Under the pieces are notes generated by a model. That model worked only from the letters and a program-made list of their open reading frames with translations. It had not been told where the DNA came from and did not search any database. 17,502 nucleotides of DNA from Dehalococcoidia bacterium (GTDB taxonomy: Bacteria; Chloroflexota; Dehalococcoidia; SM23-28-2): contig JALHUG010000061.1 in assembly GCA_022866185.1 (NCBI GenBank), positions 1-17,502 on the forward strand, in the 5' to 3' direction. Both the position numbers and the translations under genes were made by a program. Positions 6,022 through 12,722 of the stretch are shown piece by piece (position 1 is the stretch's first letter; each line of letters starts with the position of its first letter).

Positions 6022-7650
6022 ATGGTAGGACTGAGGACCAACGTCCTGTACTACGGCGACAACCTAGACATCCTGCGGGAGCACATCCCGCCAGAGTCGA
6101 TTGACCTCATCTACCTTGACCCGCCGTTCAACTCCAACCGCTCGTACAACGTGCTGTTCCACGAGTCCGGCGGTGCGAGCAGCGAGGCGCAGATCGAGGC
6201 CTTTGAGGACACCTGGCGGTGGGGGCCGACGGCGCAGGGAGCCTACGAGGAGGTCATGACGGGGACGCACCAGCGGGTGGCGCGGATGCTGCAGTCCATG
6301 GTGGAGAGCCTGGGCCACAACGACGTGACCGCTTATCTGAGCATGATGGCCATCCGGCTGGTTGAGCTACATCGCGTGCTAAAGGACGTCGGCTCTATCT
6401 ACCTACACTGCGACCCGACAGCGGGGCCATACCTGCGGGTGTTGATGGACAGCATCTTCGACCCCCGCAACTTACGCAACGAGATCGTTTGGAAGCGCAC
6501 AATGTCAAAGGGGCTGATGACCAGGCGACTTCCTCAGAGTCATGATGTGATTTTAGCCTATCAGAAGTCTGATCACGGCACTTGGAACAGCCAGGCAATA
6601 TTCAGTCCCTATGACCTTGGCGATTTGGATGAGAAGACAGCCGGGAAATACGGCCATCGGGACAGTGATGGACGCCTCTATCAGCTCGACAACCTCATTA
6701 ACCCTAATCCCAATCGCCCCAACTTGACCTATGAGTTTCTTGGAGTCACGAAGGTATGGCGGTGGACGAAGGGCCGCATGCAGGCAGCCTACGAAGCTGG
6801 CCTCGTAATCCAGCCTAAACCTGGGGCAGTCCCTAGATTCAAGAGATACTTGGACGAGCAGCGCGGCAGACCGCTTGGGGACGTTTGGACGGATATCCCT
6901 CCCATTAACAGCCAGGCCAAGGAGCGCCTCGGCTACCCCACCCAGAAGCCCCTGGCCCTCCTAGAGCGCATCATTAGCGCGTCTTCTAACCCTGGCGACA
7001 TCGTCCTCGACCCCTTCTGCGGCTGCGGCACCGCCGTTCATGCTGCTCAGAAGCTTGGCCGCCGCTGGATTGGCATCGACATCACGTACCTGGCCATCAA
7101 CCTCATCGAGCGCCGCATGACCGACGCCTTCCCAGGCCTGGCAGTGGAGGTAGAGGGGGCTCCGAAGGACTTCGCTAGCGCCCGCGACCTGGCCCAGCGC
7201 GATAAGTACCAGTTCCAGTGGTGGGCTCTTACCAGGCTGGATGCGCAACCGGTCGCGGGAAAGAAGAAGGGCTCGGACAAGGGCATCGATGGCGTCATCC
7301 CCTTCTTCGCTGGCCCCAAGGAAGACTACAAACGGGTGATCGTCTCGGTGAAGGGCGGCGAGCACGTCAACGTGGTGATGGTGCGCGACCTGAAGGGTGT
7401 CCTAGAGCGCGAGAAGGAGCCCATCGGCATTCTCCTGACGCTCACGCCGCCCACCAAGGACATGGTCACGGAGGCAGCGGCGTCGGGATTCTATGACAGT
7501 GAGTTCTGGGGTCGCAAGTTTCCGCGGCTCCAAATCATGACAATTGAGGAGATGCTCGGCGGCAAGAAGCCAGACATGCCCTGGGGCAAGGCCCCGTTCG
7601 CCAAGGCACCGACCGAAAAGGAGAGGGGCGAGCAGGAGGCCCTGCTGTGA
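6022..7650 (+). CDS. Beta-class DNA methyltransferase fused to an Mrr-like nuclease domain
   Basis: This 542-residue protein has the catalytic motif IV first (DPPF, residues 33-36) and the S-adenosylmethionine motif I later (DPFCGCGT, residues 330-337). That is the beta-class order of N6-adenine or N4-cytosine methyltransferases; DPPF favours adenine. The stretch at about 150-300 is the probable target-recognition region. After the methylase, at about 390-500, comes a second domain with GSDKGIDG (417-424) and VSVKGG (441-446). This resembles the PD-(D/E)xK core of Mrr-type endonucleases (GxDxGIDG then QxK), with Ser in place of Gln/Glu before the Lys. One chain might therefore methylate and cut. 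Start 6022 is chosen because the conserved-looking text begins there and a promoter lies just upstream. Part of 6480-6880 is less GC-rich, fitting a variable specificity segment. Confidence 0.85.
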   Translation: MVGLRTNVLYYGDNLDILREHIPPESIDLIYLDPPFNSNRSYNVLFHESGGASSEAQIEAFEDTWRWGPTAQGAYEEVMTGTHQRVARMLQSMVESLGHNDVTAYLSMMAIRLVELHRVLKDVGSIYLHCDPTAGPYLRVLMDSIFDPRNLRNEIVWKRTMSKGLMTRRLPQSHDVILAYQKSDHGTWNSQAIFSPYDLGDLDEKTAGKYGHRDSDGRLYQLDNLINPNPNRPNLTYEFLGVTKVWRWTKGRMQAAYEAGLVIQPKPGAVPRFKRYLDEQRGRPLGDVWTDIPPINSQAKERLGYPTQKPLALLERIISASSNPGDIVLDPFCGCGTAVHAAQKLGRRWIGIDITYLAINLIERRMTDAFPGLAVEVEGAPKDFASARDLAQRDKYQFQWWALTRLDAQPVAGKKKGSDKGIDGVIPFFAGPKEDYKRVIVSVKGGEHVNVVMVRDLKGVLEREKEPIGILLTLTPPTKDMVTEAAASGFYDSEFWGRKFPRLQIMTIEEMLGGKKPDMPWGKAPFAKAPTEKERGEQEALL

Positions 7651-7739
7651 GAGGCTGGCTGCTCGTTCTGACCCTCGTTGACCTCGCCCTGGCCAACGCT
7701 ATCGTGTGGTTCGTCATTGCCCAGGGGTGGCCCAAGTGA
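7647..7739 (+). CDS. 30-residue membrane peptide coupled to the methyltransferase
   Basis: The GTG start overlaps the methyltransferase stop as GTGA. The peptide (VRGWLLVLTLVDLALANAIV then WFVIAQGWPK) is hydrophobic over about 24 residues and would span a membrane once. Its stop is followed by a GGAGG site for the next gene. Without relatives to compare I cannot exclude that it is only a spacer, but the coupling and composition match the other short membrane gene of this element (5141-5284). Confidence 0.45.
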   Translation: MRGWLLVLTLVDLALANAIVWFVIAQGWPK

Positions 7740-7749
7740 GGAGGCGCTA

Positions 7750-8226
7750 ATGGGAACCTACAATGTCGCGCAAATCTGCGAGAACGGACACGTAATAACG
7801 GCATACTTCAGCTCTTCGCCAGAGTTTGGCAAGAAGTTCTGTGACCAGTGTGGAGCTCCGACGCTGAGTAAGTGTCCTCACTGTAATGCAGACATACAGG
7901 GAAAGTATGAGAGCGAGGGTGTATTTGGGTTTGGGTTTGATGCGCCTCGCTTCTGTCACAACTGCGGTGCATCATACCCCTGGACGCAGCGAGCAATGGA
8001 TAGCCTGAATAGTCTTGCAGAGCTAACTGAGAAGCTGAGCCCAAAGGAACGCGACCAGTTGCGCTCAGCTATTGATGACCTTGTGCGCGATACACCCCGG
8101 ACTCAAGCTGCAATTGCGACGCTCAAGATTCTGGCTCCGAAAATCGGAGCAGAGGCCTGGGCTGGTATGAGGAGTATCCTGATAGAGATAGCGACCGAGT
8201 CTGCCAAGAAGGGCCTGGGACTATAG
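7750..8226 (+). CDS. DUF2321 family zinc-ribbon protein
   Basis: This 158-residue protein starts with the family-typical AQICENGHVITAYFSSSPEF and carries paired zinc knuckles: FCDQCG, CPHCNADI and FCHNCGASYPW (about residues 31-77). A helical C-terminal half includes LRSAIDDLVRDTPRTQ. This closely matches what I know of the DUF2321 family, including its usual length. The biochemical role of the family is not known to me. Its members occur as small cargo proteins in bacteria, and here it directly follows a methyltransferase-nuclease gene and a membrane peptide behind a GGAGG site, so a part in defence or DNA modification is plausible inference. Base composition is clearly lower in GC than the neighbours, which suggests recent acquisition. 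The short gap to the next, converging gene has a weak hairpin (8248-8253 with 8280-8285). Confidence 0.8.
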   Translation: MGTYNVAQICENGHVITAYFSSSPEFGKKFCDQCGAPTLSKCPHCNADIQGKYESEGVFGFGFDAPRFCHNCGASYPWTQRAMDSLNSLAELTEKLSPKERDQLRSAIDDLVRDTPRTQAAIATLKILAPKIGAEAWAGMRSILIEIATESAKKGLGL

Positions 8227-8354
8227 CCCTCTGCATACAGACGTCTTGACTGGCCCGCCTTTAGGCTCAGACGTAGCGTCCAGTCTCCCCCCAGGCGCGC
8301 GCCCGTCCCCTTGGCCTACGGCGGGTAGCGCGGGCCGCGCCTACCGAACGAGAT

Positions 8355-8894
8355 CTAGCGGGTAAGCAATATCGTCACCGCTGCTGCGAGCAGCGATAGC
8401 AGTCCGCCCACTATGACGCCAATCAAGCTAACCCACCTGCTCTTTGCGGCTTCCTCTTGCTTCTCTTGCAGTTGCTGGTGTCCTAGCGGCGTAAGGCCCG
8501 CGCTGTGGGGAAACCAAAACGGGCAAGGTCTTTCCTTGTGGATAATTTTGACGTATCGGTCGATCCTTTCCAATGGCGCGATCTGTTCAACAGCGAACTC
8601 GCCCTCTAGGTTATAGGCCCGCCGGAAGCAGGCGACAGTGACGGTTTGCTCTAGAGGGAAATCGCGATACGGATGCTTCCCGAAATAGAGCTCGCCGAGT
8701 TCTTCTGACCGAGCGCCGCGCCAATAGCGGGGTATCTCGTCGTATTCCCACTCAAATTTGTAATCCCGCTGCTTCTTGTCCTGAGATTCCCAGGCAAGTT
8801 CGGGGGTGTCAATCTTTCGGGATAAGTAGCCGCAGCCGGCACATCTCACTAACCTTGGCCGAAAGGGAGGCCAAGAACGCGCTGCTCCCGTCAT
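8355..8894 (-). CDS. Tail-anchored membrane protein with CxxC knuckle, unknown function
   Basis: This 179-residue protein converges on the DUF2321 gene. The N-terminus has a zinc-type CAGC (residues 18-21), then a charged, aromatic-rich soluble part with WEYDEIPRYWRG and a single Cys later (ACFRR). The last about 26 residues (WVSLIGVIVGGLLSLLAAAV and on) form one hydrophobic helix with two basic residues around it, so the soluble part should face the cytoplasm from a C-terminal anchor. I do not recognise the family. Like its neighbour it is lower in GC and mixes Cys knuckles with small size. The two may belong to one defence-like block, but on opposite strands. No strong ribosome site precedes the ATG at 8894, so the start is uncertain. 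Confidence 0.65.
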   Translation of the reverse strand: MTGAARSWPPFRPRLVRCAGCGYLSRKIDTPELAWESQDKKQRDYKFEWEYDEIPRYWRGARSEELGELYFGKHPYRDFPLEQTVTVACFRRAYNLEGEFAVEQIAPLERIDRYVKIIHKERPCPFWFPHSAGLTPLGHQQLQEKQEEAAKSRWVSLIGVIVGGLLSLLAAAVTILLTR

Positions 8895-8970
8895 CTCAGT
8901 CAGGCCATTCCTTAAGTTCCCCTGCCCGCAAGCGGCGACTGCCCTGGCGGTAGCTTGCCCTCTAGGGTCT

Positions 8971-8994
8971 TAGCGGGTCGGCCAAGGCCCGCTA
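8971..8994. terminator. Hairpin upstream of the small-gene array
   Basis: TAGCGGG (8971-8977) pairs with CCCGCTA (8988-8994) across a 10-base loop in the 257-base gap between the leftward tail-anchored gene and the rightward array. There is no T-tract. It may insulate the two units. I see nothing else certain in this gap. Confidence 0.3.
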
Positions 8995-9151
8995 CCTTCA
9001 TACACGAAACGCGCCAGCGCGTCAAGGGGGGACACCGGCAGCGTGTGGGGTCGTACCCAGCCTCTGGCTTGTCTCCGTGCGGCTCGTACCAGCTCTAGGC
9101 GGTGGCACGGGGGTGTCCCCAAGGGGCCGAGCGTCGGTCTACTATTGGAGT

Positions 9152-9352
9152 ATGAAGACGCGCGACCTGCGCCCGCCGTGCCCGACCTGCGGAAAGCCCC
9201 TGGCCTGCGTCAAGACGACGCGGCACGGCACTATCACCCGTAGGCTACGCCGGTGCGCGAACGGGCACCACCAGCAGTTCGTTGAGACGGCATGCGTGAA
9301 GCCCACGCCTCAAAATATCGACAAGCTCCTACGGGCGTTCGGAAGGGATTGA
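9152..9352 (+). CDS. Small zinc-ribbon protein, Ogr/Delta- or NrdR-like
   Basis: This 66-residue protein opens the rightward array. CPTCGK (residues 10-15) is followed by KTTRHGTITRRLRRC, then ANGHHQQFVE. The spacing C-P-x-C, then T-x-R, then R-x-x-R-C-x-N and F-x-x-x-E is close to the Ogr/Delta activators of phages P2 and P4 and to the zinc ribbon of NrdR. The fourth ligand would be His rather than Cys. Ogr/Delta proteins turn on late genes of a phage or its satellite. If this is one, it could link the element to helper-phage expression. The C-terminal helix is short (NIDKLLRAFGRD). GGAG lies very close to this ATG; an upstream GTG at 9077 gives a longer frame with no family-like text. Confidence 0.55.
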   Translation: MKTRDLRPPCPTCGKPLACVKTTRHGTITRRLRRCANGHHQQFVETACVKPTPQNIDKLLRAFGRD

Positions 9353-9355
9353 CCC

Positions 9356-10018
9356 ATGCCTCCTAACTGGCAACGGGATGACGCGGGCGGGATCTTTGCC
9401 GTTTGCGACGATGACGAGCTTGACCTTGCGCGGCTAACCTCTGCGCCGGTCATGAAGGAGAACACGCCGATGACCCAGCACGATGACACCTTTGTCGACG
9501 AGCTCAGCGACCTCCTAGGCCGCATGAGCGCGAGCGACAGCCGGACGCTGCGCAAGTTTCTTGAGGCCGTTGACACGAGCCTAACCGAGGTCAAGAAGGA
9601 CGCCAGCAGCGACTTCCTGGCTCAGCTTCGAGCGTACCTAGCCTCGTACCTGAGCGAGCTAGCGGCCATCCCTGGCGACGGCAACCAGACCGACGTCACC
9701 GGTGCGCCGCGTACCCCGCAGTTTCCTGCCAGCGGCAAGCCTACGCGCCCCCAGGCAAGCGCCCTATCTCCTGCCCTAAAGGCCCTGGCTGAGCGCCTGG
9801 TCAAGGGAATGGTCGCGAAGCGGGTTGCCGGCTGCATCGTCGCGGAGCAGGACACACGCGGCCTTGTCGCTACGCCCTTACGAGACGCCGTCGAAGCGGC
9901 CAGGCAGCGGGGTGACGGCCCCACGCCGGTGACCAAGCACGACACGCCCGCCACCGAGGTTGACCAGCTCGGCGTCGAGGAGGAGTTTGGCTGGCTGGCT
10001 CAGAAGGGTAAGCGGTAG
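9356..10018 (+). CDS. Unrecognised acidic helical protein
   Basis: This 220-residue protein starts three bases after the previous stop, with AAGGGA in front. The first about 35 residues are acidic (DDDELDLARL). A helical region follows (FVDELSDLLGRMSASDSRTL and a second helix with FLAQLRAYLASYLSELAAI), then a Pro/Thr-rich linker (about 120-145), a short helix (ALKALAERLVKGMVAKRV) and an acidic tail. There are no Cys motifs, membrane segments or signal peptide. An in-frame ATG at 9470 is a possible internal start, which would begin the protein at MTQHDD. I cannot name it. The tandem amphipathic helices suggest a protein-protein interaction role. Close packing puts it in one transcript with its neighbours. 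Confidence 0.65.
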   Translation: MPPNWQRDDAGGIFAVCDDDELDLARLTSAPVMKENTPMTQHDDTFVDELSDLLGRMSASDSRTLRKFLEAVDTSLTEVKKDASSDFLAQLRAYLASYLSELAAIPGDGNQTDVTGAPRTPQFPASGKPTRPQASALSPALKALAERLVKGMVAKRVAGCIVAEQDTRGLVATPLRDAVEAARQRGDGPTPVTKHDTPATEVDQLGVEEEFGWLAQKGKR

Positions 10019-10021
10019 ACG

Positions 10022-10372
10022 ATGGACTTTCGACCCGTCCGCGTGACGACTGACGAGGCCGGTAACGGCGAGACCGACCTGCTCCTGGCGGCCCCTAGCT
10101 CCTGGATCGGGGGGTGGATACCTGCCGCAACCGTAATCTTTGACCCCGCGTGCCGACCGGACTATGAGGGTACAATTGTTGTGACGCTCACGTGCCTAGC
10201 GTCGGGGCTCGAACACTACCTGACACGCTTCTATGGCGACCCGCCGGCACACGGGGCCGACGACCTACAGCTACCGCTCAACTTTGCCATCGGACGCGGC
10301 GTCAAGGTTAAGGTGACCGGCGGACCACCCTCAACGCCTGACGCGGTTACGGTCTACGTGTTTATCGCTTAG
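10022..10372 (+). CDS. Unrecognised beta-rich small protein
   Basis: This 116-residue protein starts three bases after the previous stop. Alternating hydrophobic stretches (AATVIFDP, GTIVVTLTCL, GVKVKVTGG, AVTVYVFIA) separated by Gly/Pro/Asp turns indicate a beta-sandwich-like fold. Such small beta proteins are often capsid decoration or adhesion modules in phages, but that is a loose analogy. There is no signal peptide and no Cys pair that suggests metal binding. The next start follows a GGAGGA site overlapping its end. Confidence 0.65.
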   Translation: MDFRPVRVTTDEAGNGETDLLLAAPSSWIGGWIPAATVIFDPACRPDYEGTIVVTLTCLASGLEHYLTRFYGDPPAHGADDLQLPLNFAIGRGVKVKVTGGPPSTPDAVTVYVFIA

Positions 10373-10383
10373 GAGGACAGCTG

Positions 10384-10731
10384 ATGCCAGAGGCTTTCGA
10401 GGACACCAACCTTTGCAAGGATTGCCCATACCAGAACACCTGCGAGGTTGACAAGGCCATGGCGCAAGCTGAGGAGGTTATCAGCAAGGCCCTCCAGAGC
10501 GCCGAGGCCGACCGGCTGTTTAAGGCCGCCTGGACCGAGGTGCTCAAGGAAACCAAGGTGCCGGCGGGGGTCGAGGTAAGGTTCGTCAGGCCCTGGTGGA
10601 GGCTGGTTAGCACGGCCTGCCCGATGGCCCAGCGCCAGGCCGCCCGCATCGAGGCCCAGGAGCGCATAGCTGACTTTGCGGCCATGCGAGAGCGGGCCGA
10701 GGCGTTCGCCAAACGCCGGCACGGAAGCTAG
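10384..10731 (+). CDS. Cys-cluster protein, possible Fe-S or zinc binding
   Basis: This 115-residue protein has C11, C14 and C20 in the form LCKDCPYQNTC and a fourth Cys at 79 (TACPM), an arrangement able to hold a zinc ion or a 4Fe-4S cluster. Between them is a helix (KAMAQAEEVISKALQSAEAD), then RFVRPWWRLV, and the C-terminus is a long basic helix (RQAARIEAQERIADFAAMRE). WhiB-like regulators also use four Cys, but the spacing and the missing G(V/I)WGG turn argue against that. I do not recognise a family. GGAGGA lies directly upstream, and the gene is packed with its neighbours. Confidence 0.65.
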   Translation: MPEAFEDTNLCKDCPYQNTCEVDKAMAQAEEVISKALQSAEADRLFKAAWTEVLKETKVPAGVEVRFVRPWWRLVSTACPMAQRQAARIEAQERIADFAAMRERAEAFAKRRHGS

Positions 10732-10748
10732 AGGAAAGGACGTAAACG

Positions 10749-11132
10749 ATGGCTAACCTAACCCTTGATGATATCGCGAAGACCCCCCTGGGCCGCCAGA
10801 TCATCGCTGAGCGTGACGCCCAGGCCGAGGCTGAGGCCGCCGAGGTTGAGGCTAAGCGGGCCGCTGAGATCGCTGGCTGGCTTGACAGGATCATCGCCCT
10901 GAGCCCCGCCTACCTGACCCTACGCGACGAGGTGCTTCGGCTGGTGGGCGAGCTAGCCCCGCACGTTGACAGGCTGGTTGAGCTGCGCAGGCAGCTTCAT
11001 GACCTGGCTGGCTACGTGCGAAAGAACGGCGGCACGGTCACCGACCTGCCTGAGCCCCTGGCGACGAACGACGTGCGCAAGGTAGTTGACGCGGCGCGCG
11101 ACGTGGCCGTTCGCCTGGCGTTTGGGCTGTGA
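10749..11132 (+). CDS. Coiled-coil small protein, unknown function
   Basis: This 127-residue protein is largely helical. It has an acidic Ala/Glu-rich coiled coil at about residues 18-45 (RDAQAEAEAAEVEAKRAAE), then two further helices with heptad spacing (LRDEVLRLVGELAPHVDRL) and a final helix (VRKVVDAARDVAVRLAFGL). It has no Cys and no membrane segment. A GAGGAAAGGA site precedes the ATG. I cannot assign a function; a structural or adaptor protein is the safest description. Confidence 0.65.
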   Translation: MANLTLDDIAKTPLGRQIIAERDAQAEAEAAEVEAKRAAEIAGWLDRIIALSPAYLTLRDEVLRLVGELAPHVDRLVELRRQLHDLAGYVRKNGGTVTDLPEPLATNDVRKVVDAARDVAVRLAFGL

Positions 11133-11139
11133 GGTTGTG

Positions 11140-11367
11140 ATGACCGACGGGCTAGAGCGCTTTCCCGACGGCAGCAGCATCAGGTGGGTTAACGGCCACC
11201 CTTCGGAGGCATACCCTCCTGGCGAGTGGCGGCCCTACACGGAGGCCAACCGGTACAACATGGCCCTGATCGCGATGCGCGCCTGGCACCAGGGGCGTCG
11301 TTGCGGGGGCTGCCGGTGCAGCCTGTGCGTGGGGACAACGCGGCCTGAGCACGGAGGCGACCTATAG
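11140..11367 (+). CDS. Small protein with C-terminal zinc knuckle
   Basis: This 75-residue protein begins MTDGLERFPDGSSIRWVNGH behind GAGG, seven bases after the previous stop. Its last 20 residues hold four Cys in CGGCRCSLC, a compact CxxCxCxxC cluster likely to bind zinc, preceded by a helix (NRYNMALIAMRAWHQGRR). It is the last gene before a 179-base noncoding gap with strong RNA folds. Family unknown. Confidence 0.6.
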   Translation: MTDGLERFPDGSSIRWVNGHPSEAYPPGEWRPYTEANRYNMALIAMRAWHQGRRCGGCRCSLCVGTTRPEHGGDL

Positions 11368-11393
11368 GAGCGGTCGCTAGCGTAAAACGGTTA

Positions 11394-11476
11394 GTTGGGG
11401 CGGTGCTTCGCTCGCTTGAGCCCATCCCTTCGGCGGGCGACAGGAGCTTGACCTCTCCTGGGTCGTACGCCCCAAC
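11394..11476 (+). ncRNA. Candidate structured RNA closed by a 9-bp stem
   Basis: GTTGGGGCG (11394-11402) pairs perfectly with CGCCCCAAC (11468-11476), 83 bases end to end. Inside are three possible hairpins: GCTC-GCTT-GAGC (11409-11420), GCCC with GGGC (around 11420-11438) and CAGGAG with CTCCTG (11441-11460). The plan is cloverleaf-like, but there is no T-loop consensus and no CCA, so it is not an ordinary tRNA. It lies in a 179-base gap without codons. A small RNA, a leader element controlling the next gene, or a processed spacer are all possible. Confidence 0.4.
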
Positions 11477-11490
11477 GAGCTAATTGCTGC

Positions 11491-11522
11491 GGGGCCGGTG
11501 GTTGTAGCCAGCTGCCGGCCCC
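11491..11522 (+). terminator. Strong hairpin after the structured RNA
   Basis: GGGGCCGG (11491-11498) pairs with CCGGCCCC (11515-11522), and TGG/CCA adds an inner stem. It follows the folded segment 11394-11476 by 14 bases and precedes the next start by 24. No T-tract follows, only AAAAC. It could end a small RNA or form part of a larger regulatory leader. Confidence 0.4.
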
Positions 11523-11546
11523 CAAAACTAAGAACGAGGTGACTAG

Positions 11547-11849
11547 GTGAGCAACGACCCGACCTCTGACGAGCCTGCCGCCAAGGTCAGGGGCCACCTA
11601 CGTGACGGCGCGAGATCCGTGTCTGCTGACTACGAGCGGGCTCTAGCGGGCATAGAGGCGATCGTGACGATGCTGCCAGCGCTGGTGCAGCGAACGTGCG
11701 AGAGACGGGCCACGCTTGACCACCTAGCGGCCCAGGCACGCGCTGAGAAGCTGAGCCTGCCCGCCCCGCAGCGGGTGGTGGCCAGGGGGCCGCTGGTTCA
11801 GCGCCTACGCGAGGCCCAGCACGCCCTGACGAGGCTCGAAGGCGCTTAA
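11547..11849 (+). CDS. Helical small protein, unknown function
   Basis: This 100-residue protein starts with GTG behind GAGGTG. After an acidic N-terminus (SNDPTSDEP) it forms helices: SVSADYERALAGIEAIVTML, then ERRATLDHLAAQARAEKLSL, and a C-terminal helix VQRLREAQHALTRLEG. It has one Cys and no membrane segment. Its stop TAA shares its last base with an ATG (TAAATGA), so a further tiny gene may be coupled. Not recognised; its hydrophobic spacing suggests an oligomerising helical bundle. Confidence 0.6.
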   Translation: MSNDPTSDEPAAKVRGHLRDGARSVSADYERALAGIEAIVTMLPALVQRTCERRATLDHLAAQARAEKLSLPAPQRVVARGPLVQRLREAQHALTRLEGA

Positions 11850-11859
11850 ATGACGACAG

Positions 11860-11970
11860 ATGACACCCCCCTTGTTTCAAAGCGACGACGCCCTGCAAGG
11901 GGCCGAGATTGGCGTGGGCGTTGAGCGGGTCGATACGTTCGATGCCCACGCTGAACGCGCTGTGAGGTAA
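11860..11970 (+). CDS. Possible 36-residue gene bridging two array genes
   Basis: An ATG at 11860 opens 36 codons (MTPPLFQSDDALQGAEIGVG onward) ending three bases before the next start, which would fill the only gap in this stretch. No ribosome site is visible. An alternative ATG at 11850 in another frame gives 24 residues with a basic RRRPARGRDWRGR end. Position is the main support, so confidence is low. Confidence 0.3.
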   Translation: MTPPLFQSDDALQGAEIGVGVERVDTFDAHAERAVR

Positions 11971-11973
11971 CGG

Positions 11974-12510
11974 ATGCCGCGCAAGAAGCCTAGCAACGAC
12001 CTCCCGCCGGTCCAGCGCGTGTGCGTTAGGATGGGCGCTGACGGCCACGCCTACCGCGTCCCTACCCCGCCTAGCGAGCCACCTCGCCAGGTTGACGCGT
12101 TCGGGCAGCCCAGGGTCACGGTCATTTGTGACTGCGGCGTCGCCACGTACATGCTCACCGGCGGTGGCCTCGCCCCTCACGACGGGCACGTTGCCTTTGA
12201 CCCTGGCCCTTCAACCGCCTTCAACTGCCCACCCCGCTCGCCCGAAGCCGAGGCGCAGCTGCAAGCGCTCATCGCGGCGGCCAGCAAGCCCAAGGCTAAC
12301 GCCCGTCCTACGCCCCCAGAAACCGATCCTGCGCCGCCCCCAGATAGGGCCGTTGGCCTTGAACCTTCCCCTGAACCTACGCCCCCGCCGCCGGAGCCAG
12401 CCACACCTCCATTGAGTAAGCCCCAGGTAGCTTCCTCAGCGCCCGACGCCGAGCCTGAGCACGTCTTTGAGCCTGAGCTAGGGGATCCTGAGGATCCCTA
12501 TCTAGGTTAG
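11974..12510 (+). CDS. Protein with small N-terminal domain and Pro-rich tail
   Basis: This 178-residue protein has an N-terminal part of about 90 residues containing CDCGVATYM and a later single Cys (FNCPPRSP), perhaps a small zinc site. A long low-complexity tail rich in Pro, Glu and Ala follows (for example PSPEPTPPPPEPATPPL), ending in the acidic ELGDPEDPYLG. The tail is probably disordered. The N-terminal domain is not recognised: the strand-like VTVICDCGVATYMLTGGGL and HDGHVAFDP suggest a compact fold. It sits directly before the bS21-like gene, three bases between stop and start. The start has only a weak GAGG site. Confidence 0.6.
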   Translation: MPRKKPSNDLPPVQRVCVRMGADGHAYRVPTPPSEPPRQVDAFGQPRVTVICDCGVATYMLTGGGLAPHDGHVAFDPGPSTAFNCPPRSPEAEAQLQALIAAASKPKANARPTPPETDPAPPPDRAVGLEPSPEPTPPPPEPATPPLSKPQVASSAPDAEPEHVFEPELGDPEDPYLG

Positions 12511-12512
12511 CC

Positions 12513-12722
12513 GTGAGCCACCCCGTAAACGTCTTTGTCCCCGTTGACGGTCGTGGCCTAGAAAAGGCGCTAGCGACCTTCAAGAACTACACCAAGGGCA
12601 GCGACTTCATGGCCGAGTGCAAGGCGCACCTCTTCTTCATGTCCAAGTCAGAGCGGCGTAGGATCGCTAAGGCTAAGGGCCGTGCCCGTGCCCGCAAGCG
12701 GGCCGCCAGGCAGGGTAATTAA
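12513..12722 (+). CDS. Ribosomal protein bS21-like
   Basis: This 69-residue basic protein follows the bS21 plan. A short strand (VNVFVPVD) is followed by a helix with LEKALATFKNYTKG, then AECKAHLFFMSKSERRRIAK and a long Arg/Lys/Ala tail. In bS21 the equivalent parts are V-x-V, the AL-x-x-FKR helix, a Glu-Phe turn with K-P-S/T-E-R-K-R, and a basic tail; the usual length is about 70. Some phages carry bS21 homologues, thought to enter host 30S subunits and favour phage messages, because bS21 sits near the anti-Shine-Dalgarno end of 16S rRNA. Here the start is GTG, closely following the previous gene. The Tyr/Glu before the KP turn is not conserved, so a different basic RNA-binding protein is possible. 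Confidence 0.55.
   Translation: MSHPVNVFVPVDGRGLEKALATFKNYTKGSDFMAECKAHLFFMSKSERRRIAKAKGRARARKRAARQGN

Noticed and set aside
11394..11476. Possible tRNA gene (83 bases, cloverleaf-like, 7-9-bp closing stem)
   Set aside because: There is no TTCRA-type T-loop, no 5-bp T-stem next to the closing stem and no recognisable anticodon arm; kept only as a structured RNA candidate.
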